Part shown: in pieces, positions 13,462 to 16,093 of the stretch
How positions within the stretch are numbered: the stretch's first letter is position 1
How the letters are laid out: the number at the start of each line of letters is the position of its first letter
Assembly (NCBI GenBank): GCA_030151885.1
Contig: JASLCG010000028.1
Location: 1 to 16,093, forward strand
Direction of reading: 5' to 3'
Length of the DNA stretch: 16,093 bases
Source of the DNA: Bacteroides sp.
Lineage (GTDB): Bacteria; Bacteroidota; Bacteroidia; Bacteroidales; Bacteroidaceae
The notes under the pieces: model-generated
Databases searched by the model: none
What the model was told of the DNA's origin: nothing
Seen by the model: the letters and a program-made list of their open reading frames with translations, nothing else
Made by a program: the position numbers and the translations under genes

Positions 13462-14709
13462 TTACAATTCAATATCCCACATACCACAAGTTAGCTCCAA
13501 GTTTACTAATGCCGAGGCATAGTTCTTTAATACTTGTAAATACTGCTCGTGCACCTCATTGTAGGTTCTTTGTGCTATTAACACATCCAATATTGCGGAC
13601 TCGCCTCTACGATATTTATATATCGTACCATCCAATACTTTTCTAGATTCTGCAAGCAAACCATTATCATATTGTCTCACTTGATTTTGAGCAGCTTCAT
13701 ACTCAAAAAAAGCTTGCGACACCTCAATTTGTGCATCCATCTCTTTACTCTCTCTCATAACATGAGATTGCTGTATTGCCAGTTTAGAAGAGTTCACCAC
13801 GCCTCTATTCATATTAGAGAATTTAAGTGGAATGGTAACGCCTCCTTTAATAGTATTCTTGTTAGGCCACATTCCGTGCCAATCACGCTCGTACCCTACC
13901 ATTAATCCTAAATCGGCTCTACGCTCAACTTTGGCTAATTTCAATTTACTTTGAGCCACATCAATACCTTTATTTGCAACTATAACATCAATACGTTGTT
14001 TCAAGGCAATATTCATCAGCTCATCTAAACCTAAATTCATTTGTAGGTTATCCATATTTCCATCTGGAAATCCAATAGAACCTATTCGCTTACCCATGTA
14101 TTTATTTAACAAAACATAAGCCGATTTAAATGCAGCTTCCTGCTCATACACCTCATTTAAAAGTGATACAGCCTCTACCTTAGACTGACGTGCATCATTT
14201 TCATTAATTTCTCCCAACTGATATCTAATGCTATCCGACTTATGAAGTTGCACCATATTATCGTACGAGTTTCTTTTAACCTTTAAAAGATCTCTTTGAA
14301 ATATTGCATCCAAGAATGCATGTGTTGCTTCTGCTCTTAACTCTTGAAAGAAAGCCTCAAGCTCTAACACTGCTAAATCTTTTTCAAGTTTAGCATTCTT
14401 TACACGCATTCTACGCTTACCCAACTCCAAATCGTAAGTAAGCTCGGCGTTATAACTATCTTTACTAGCCTCGAATGTTAAATTAGGATCGGGCATTACT
14501 TTCGAAGCTGCTATTTCTGCTTTAGCAATATCTACATTATACTTTTCAGCTAAAAACTGTAAGTTGTTTTCTGTAACCTCTTGTAAATATTTATTGAACG
14601 ATAGTTTTTGTTCTGTATCATAAGCCCCTACCCCTTGTGCCGAGATTGGCAAACCTATACTTAACAGAAGCACCACTATCAGCTGTTTATATATTCTTCT
14701 GATTATCAT
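13462..14709 (-). CDS. TolC-family outer-membrane efflux protein (CusC/CzcC-like)
   Basis: Outer-membrane channel component of a tripartite efflux pump, 415 residues. The signal peptide covers about residues 1-25 (ending ISAQ). No lipobox cysteine is present, so unlike E. coli CusC it is not lipidated. The mature protein is mostly long helices in two repeated OEP halves, about 36-205 and 225-405, with VMPDPNLTFEASKD and YDLELGKRRMRVKNAKLEKD in the first and IYKYRRGESAILDVLIAQRTYNEV in the second, which is typical of the heavy-metal CzcC/CusC group. It begins 2 bases after the stop of the RND pump gene, so the two are co-transcribed and must work together; the operon ends with it. Confidence 0.92.
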   Translation of the reverse strand: MIIRRIYKQLIVVLLLSIGLPISAQGVGAYDTEQKLSFNKYLQEVTENNLQFLAEKYNVDIAKAEIAASKVMPDPNLTFEASKDSYNAELTYDLELGKRRMRVKNAKLEKDLAVLELEAFFQELRAEATHAFLDAIFQRDLLKVKRNSYDNMVQLHKSDSIRYQLGEINENDARQSKVEAVSLLNEVYEQEAAFKSAYVLLNKYMGKRIGSIGFPDGNMDNLQMNLGLDELMNIALKQRIDVIVANKGIDVAQSKLKLAKVERRADLGLMVGYERDWHGMWPNKNTIKGGVTIPLKFSNMNRGVVNSSKLAIQQSHVMRESKEMDAQIEVSQAFFEYEAAQNQVRQYDNGLLAESRKVLDGTIYKYRRGESAILDVLIAQRTYNEVHEQYLQVLKNYASALVNLELTCGMWDIEL

Positions 14710-14711
14710 GA

Positions 14712-16093
14712 CTAATGCTTATTTTCAGTTTCACAAAGTTCCTCTTTTTTCACAAACCTCTTCTCTATCATATAGTAAAGAACGGGCAATGCAAACAGCG
14801 TTATAACGGTCGAGAACATCAATCCATATACAATAACTGTAGCTAAAGGACGTTGCACATCAGAACCAATTCCTGTAGCCATTGATGCTGGGAATAGTCC
14901 TAAAATAGCCACTGTAGCCGTCATTAATATCGGACGGAATCGATGTCTAGCCCCATCAGTAACAGCTTCGTATAGAGTCTCACCATGATTTCTTAAATCA
15001 TTAATGTGCGATACCATAATAACACCATTCTGAATGGCTACACCAAACAGAGCTATAAAGCCCACCGCAGATGATACGTTCAGTGTCATACCACGTAAAT
15101 TTAATGCTAACATCCCTCCAAATAGAGCCAACGGAACAATACATAATACCAAACCTGCTTGCCTAAACTTACCAAAAGCTAGGTATAGAATAAAGAACAT
15201 CAGTGCCAGTGCTAATGGAACAATAACAGCAAGACGAGCATACGCACGGTTTTGATTTTCAAACTGTCCACCCCATTTTATATGATACTTTGAGTGGTCG
15301 TACTGTACATCTTCTTCAATACGTTTATGTGCTTCGTTCAAGAACGAAGAGAGGTCTCTGCCACGTAAGTTCAACTTTACTGTTAAATGGCGTTTATTCA
15401 TTTCACGGGTAATGGTGCTTTCTCCAGTACTTAAACGGATATCTGCCACCTGTTGTAAAGGAATCTTAGCTCCCGAAGAAGAGGTCAGCATCAGTGAAGC
15501 TATCTTCTCTGGTGTATCACGAGCATCTTCTTTATACTTACAAGTGATATCATAAACGCGGTCTCCTTGGTAAATCTGAGAAATAGCCTTACCACTAATT
15601 GCTATTTCAATTAACTCATTAACATCTGCAACATTCAGTCCATAACGGGCTATTGCATCCCTATCCATCTGTATCTGTAACTGTGGTAAGGGTGGTTCTT
15701 GGTCAATATCTAAATCGGCCGATCCTGGAACTGTTCTTAAAACCTCAAGAACCTCATCTGCAATTCTTCGAGTCTCTTTAAAGTCGTTACCATAAACCTT
15801 TACAACCAACTCACTATGTGCTCCTGATATTTTATCCATCACACCATCAATCATAGGTTGGCTAAAACCTACTGTAAACCCTGGCAACGTTTCATATTCT
15901 GCAGCCAATTCTGCAATTAAATCATCTTTAGTTTTACCTCTTGGCCACTCTTTATAAGGTTTTATTCCTACAGATACCTCAAAGTGCGATGGTGTAAAGG
16001 GGTCAGTACCATCATCATTACGCCCCGCCTGTACAGCAATGTAAGTAATTTCAGGATACTTCATTGTTCTTGCACGAAGTGTATCAGAAAGTT
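14712..16093 (-). CDS. CusA/CzcA-family heavy-metal RND efflux pump, partial (C-terminal 459 residues)
   Basis: Inner-membrane proton-driven pump that passes substrate to the TolC channel. Only the C-terminal part is in the window: the frame is open through 16093, with residues continuing before the internal Met at 16064, so that Met is not the start. Relative to about 1040 residues for the family, some 580 are missing. Visible in order: periplasmic porter/docking region (KYPEITYIAVQAGRNDDGTD, then QIQMDRDAIARYGLNVADVN), then transmembrane segments including RLAVIVPLALALMFFILYL, AVGFIALFGVAIQNGVIMVS and ATGIGSDVQRPLATVIVYGL, the last two being signatures of the heavy-metal (HME) RND group. 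Monovalent (Cus) and divalent (Czc) metal export cannot be separated because the proton-relay helix lies outside. The TolC gene follows 2 bases later. Confidence 0.93.
   Translation of the reverse strand, partial: LSDTLRARTMKYPEITYIAVQAGRNDDGTDPFTPSHFEVSVGIKPYKEWPRGKTKDDLIAELAAEYETLPGFTVGFSQPMIDGVMDKISGAHSELVVKVYGNDFKETRRIADEVLEVLRTVPGSADLDIDQEPPLPQLQIQMDRDAIARYGLNVADVNELIEIAISGKAISQIYQGDRVYDITCKYKEDARDTPEKIASLMLTSSSGAKIPLQQVADIRLSTGESTITREMNKRHLTVKLNLRGRDLSSFLNEAHKRIEEDVQYDHSKYHIKWGGQFENQNRAYARLAVIVPLALALMFFILYLAFGKFRQAGLVLCIVPLALFGGMLALNLRGMTLNVSSAVGFIALFGVAIQNGVIMVSHINDLRNHGETLYEAVTDGARHRFRPILMTATVAILGLFPASMATGIGSDVQRPLATVIVYGLMFSTVITLFALPVLYYMIEKRFVKKEELCETENKH

Noticed and set aside
13428..13905. 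Two short plus-strand frames at the 3' end of the TolC-family gene
   Set aside because: They lie antisense to the conserved OEP domain, and one begins inside the terminator stem.
1..16093. Mobile element, CRISPR array, toxin-antitoxin or phage-defence genes
   Set aside because: No transposase, integrase, direct-repeat array, attachment-site duplication or defence-type domain was recognised on either strand.

Overview
The window looks like chromosomal DNA from an AT-rich member of the Bacteroidetes, probably Bacteroidales. The evidence is near-perfect TAnnTTTG promoter -7 boxes in front of several genes, the absence of strong Shine-Dalgarno sequences, and the gene content: an S9D glutamyl endopeptidase, a GH89 alpha-N-acetylglucosaminidase, a Crp/Fnr regulator divergent from a class I hybrid cluster protein, and a CusA/CzcA-TolC gene pair. 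A [4Fe-4S]-type Hcp points to an anaerobic or microaerophilic lifestyle. A more precise taxon cannot be supported from this sequence alone. I see no rRNA, tRNA, CRISPR array, insertion sequence or phage gene.

Layout, left to right. Positions 1-2650 hold a secreted S9D serine peptidase (+) with its promoter box and a strong terminator. Positions 2790-3522 (-) hold a two-gene membrane operon, a TM2-domain protein followed by a DUF2752 protein, overlapping by 11 bases. Positions 3611-6185 hold a divergent nitrosative-stress module: a Crp/Fnr regulator of HcpR type (-) and hcp (+), with an inverted repeat between them that is very probably the regulator's operator. Positions 6376-7692 (+) hold a YnfA-family membrane protein and an endonuclease/exonuclease/phosphatase-fold lipoprotein. 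Positions 7802-9961 (-) hold a secreted GH89 enzyme, divergent from a secreted carboxylesterase-like hydrolase (10276-11055, +). Positions 11134-11886 (-) hold an NlpE-like lipoprotein, divergent from a small YqiA-like alpha/beta hydrolase (12192-12797, +). The right end (12895-16093, -) is an efflux region: a CusA/CzcA-type RND pump truncated by the window edge, its TolC-family outer-membrane channel, a terminator, and a separately promoted PACE-family drug transporter.

Transcription is organised in short units with well-formed intrinsic terminators: 2610-2649, 6151-6183, 7715-7762, 11081-11116, 12829-12866 and 13404-13441. In the four that have one imperfect pair, that pair is a G-U wobble only in the transcript of one strand. 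In three cases this is the strand of the only gene nearby that could use it, and in the fourth, between convergent genes, it favours the minus-strand gene.

The theme is envelope and stress physiology: NO/hydroxylamine defence (hcpR-hcp), efflux (RND, TolC, PACE), an NlpE-like envelope lipoprotein and secreted hydrolases. I do not see a clearly undescribed multi-gene system. The items most worth a second look are the HcpR operator and its spacing to both predicted promoters, the PACE promoter embedded in the upstream terminator, a PACE transporter in Bacteroidetes beside an RND operon, and the overlapping TM2-DUF2752 pair.
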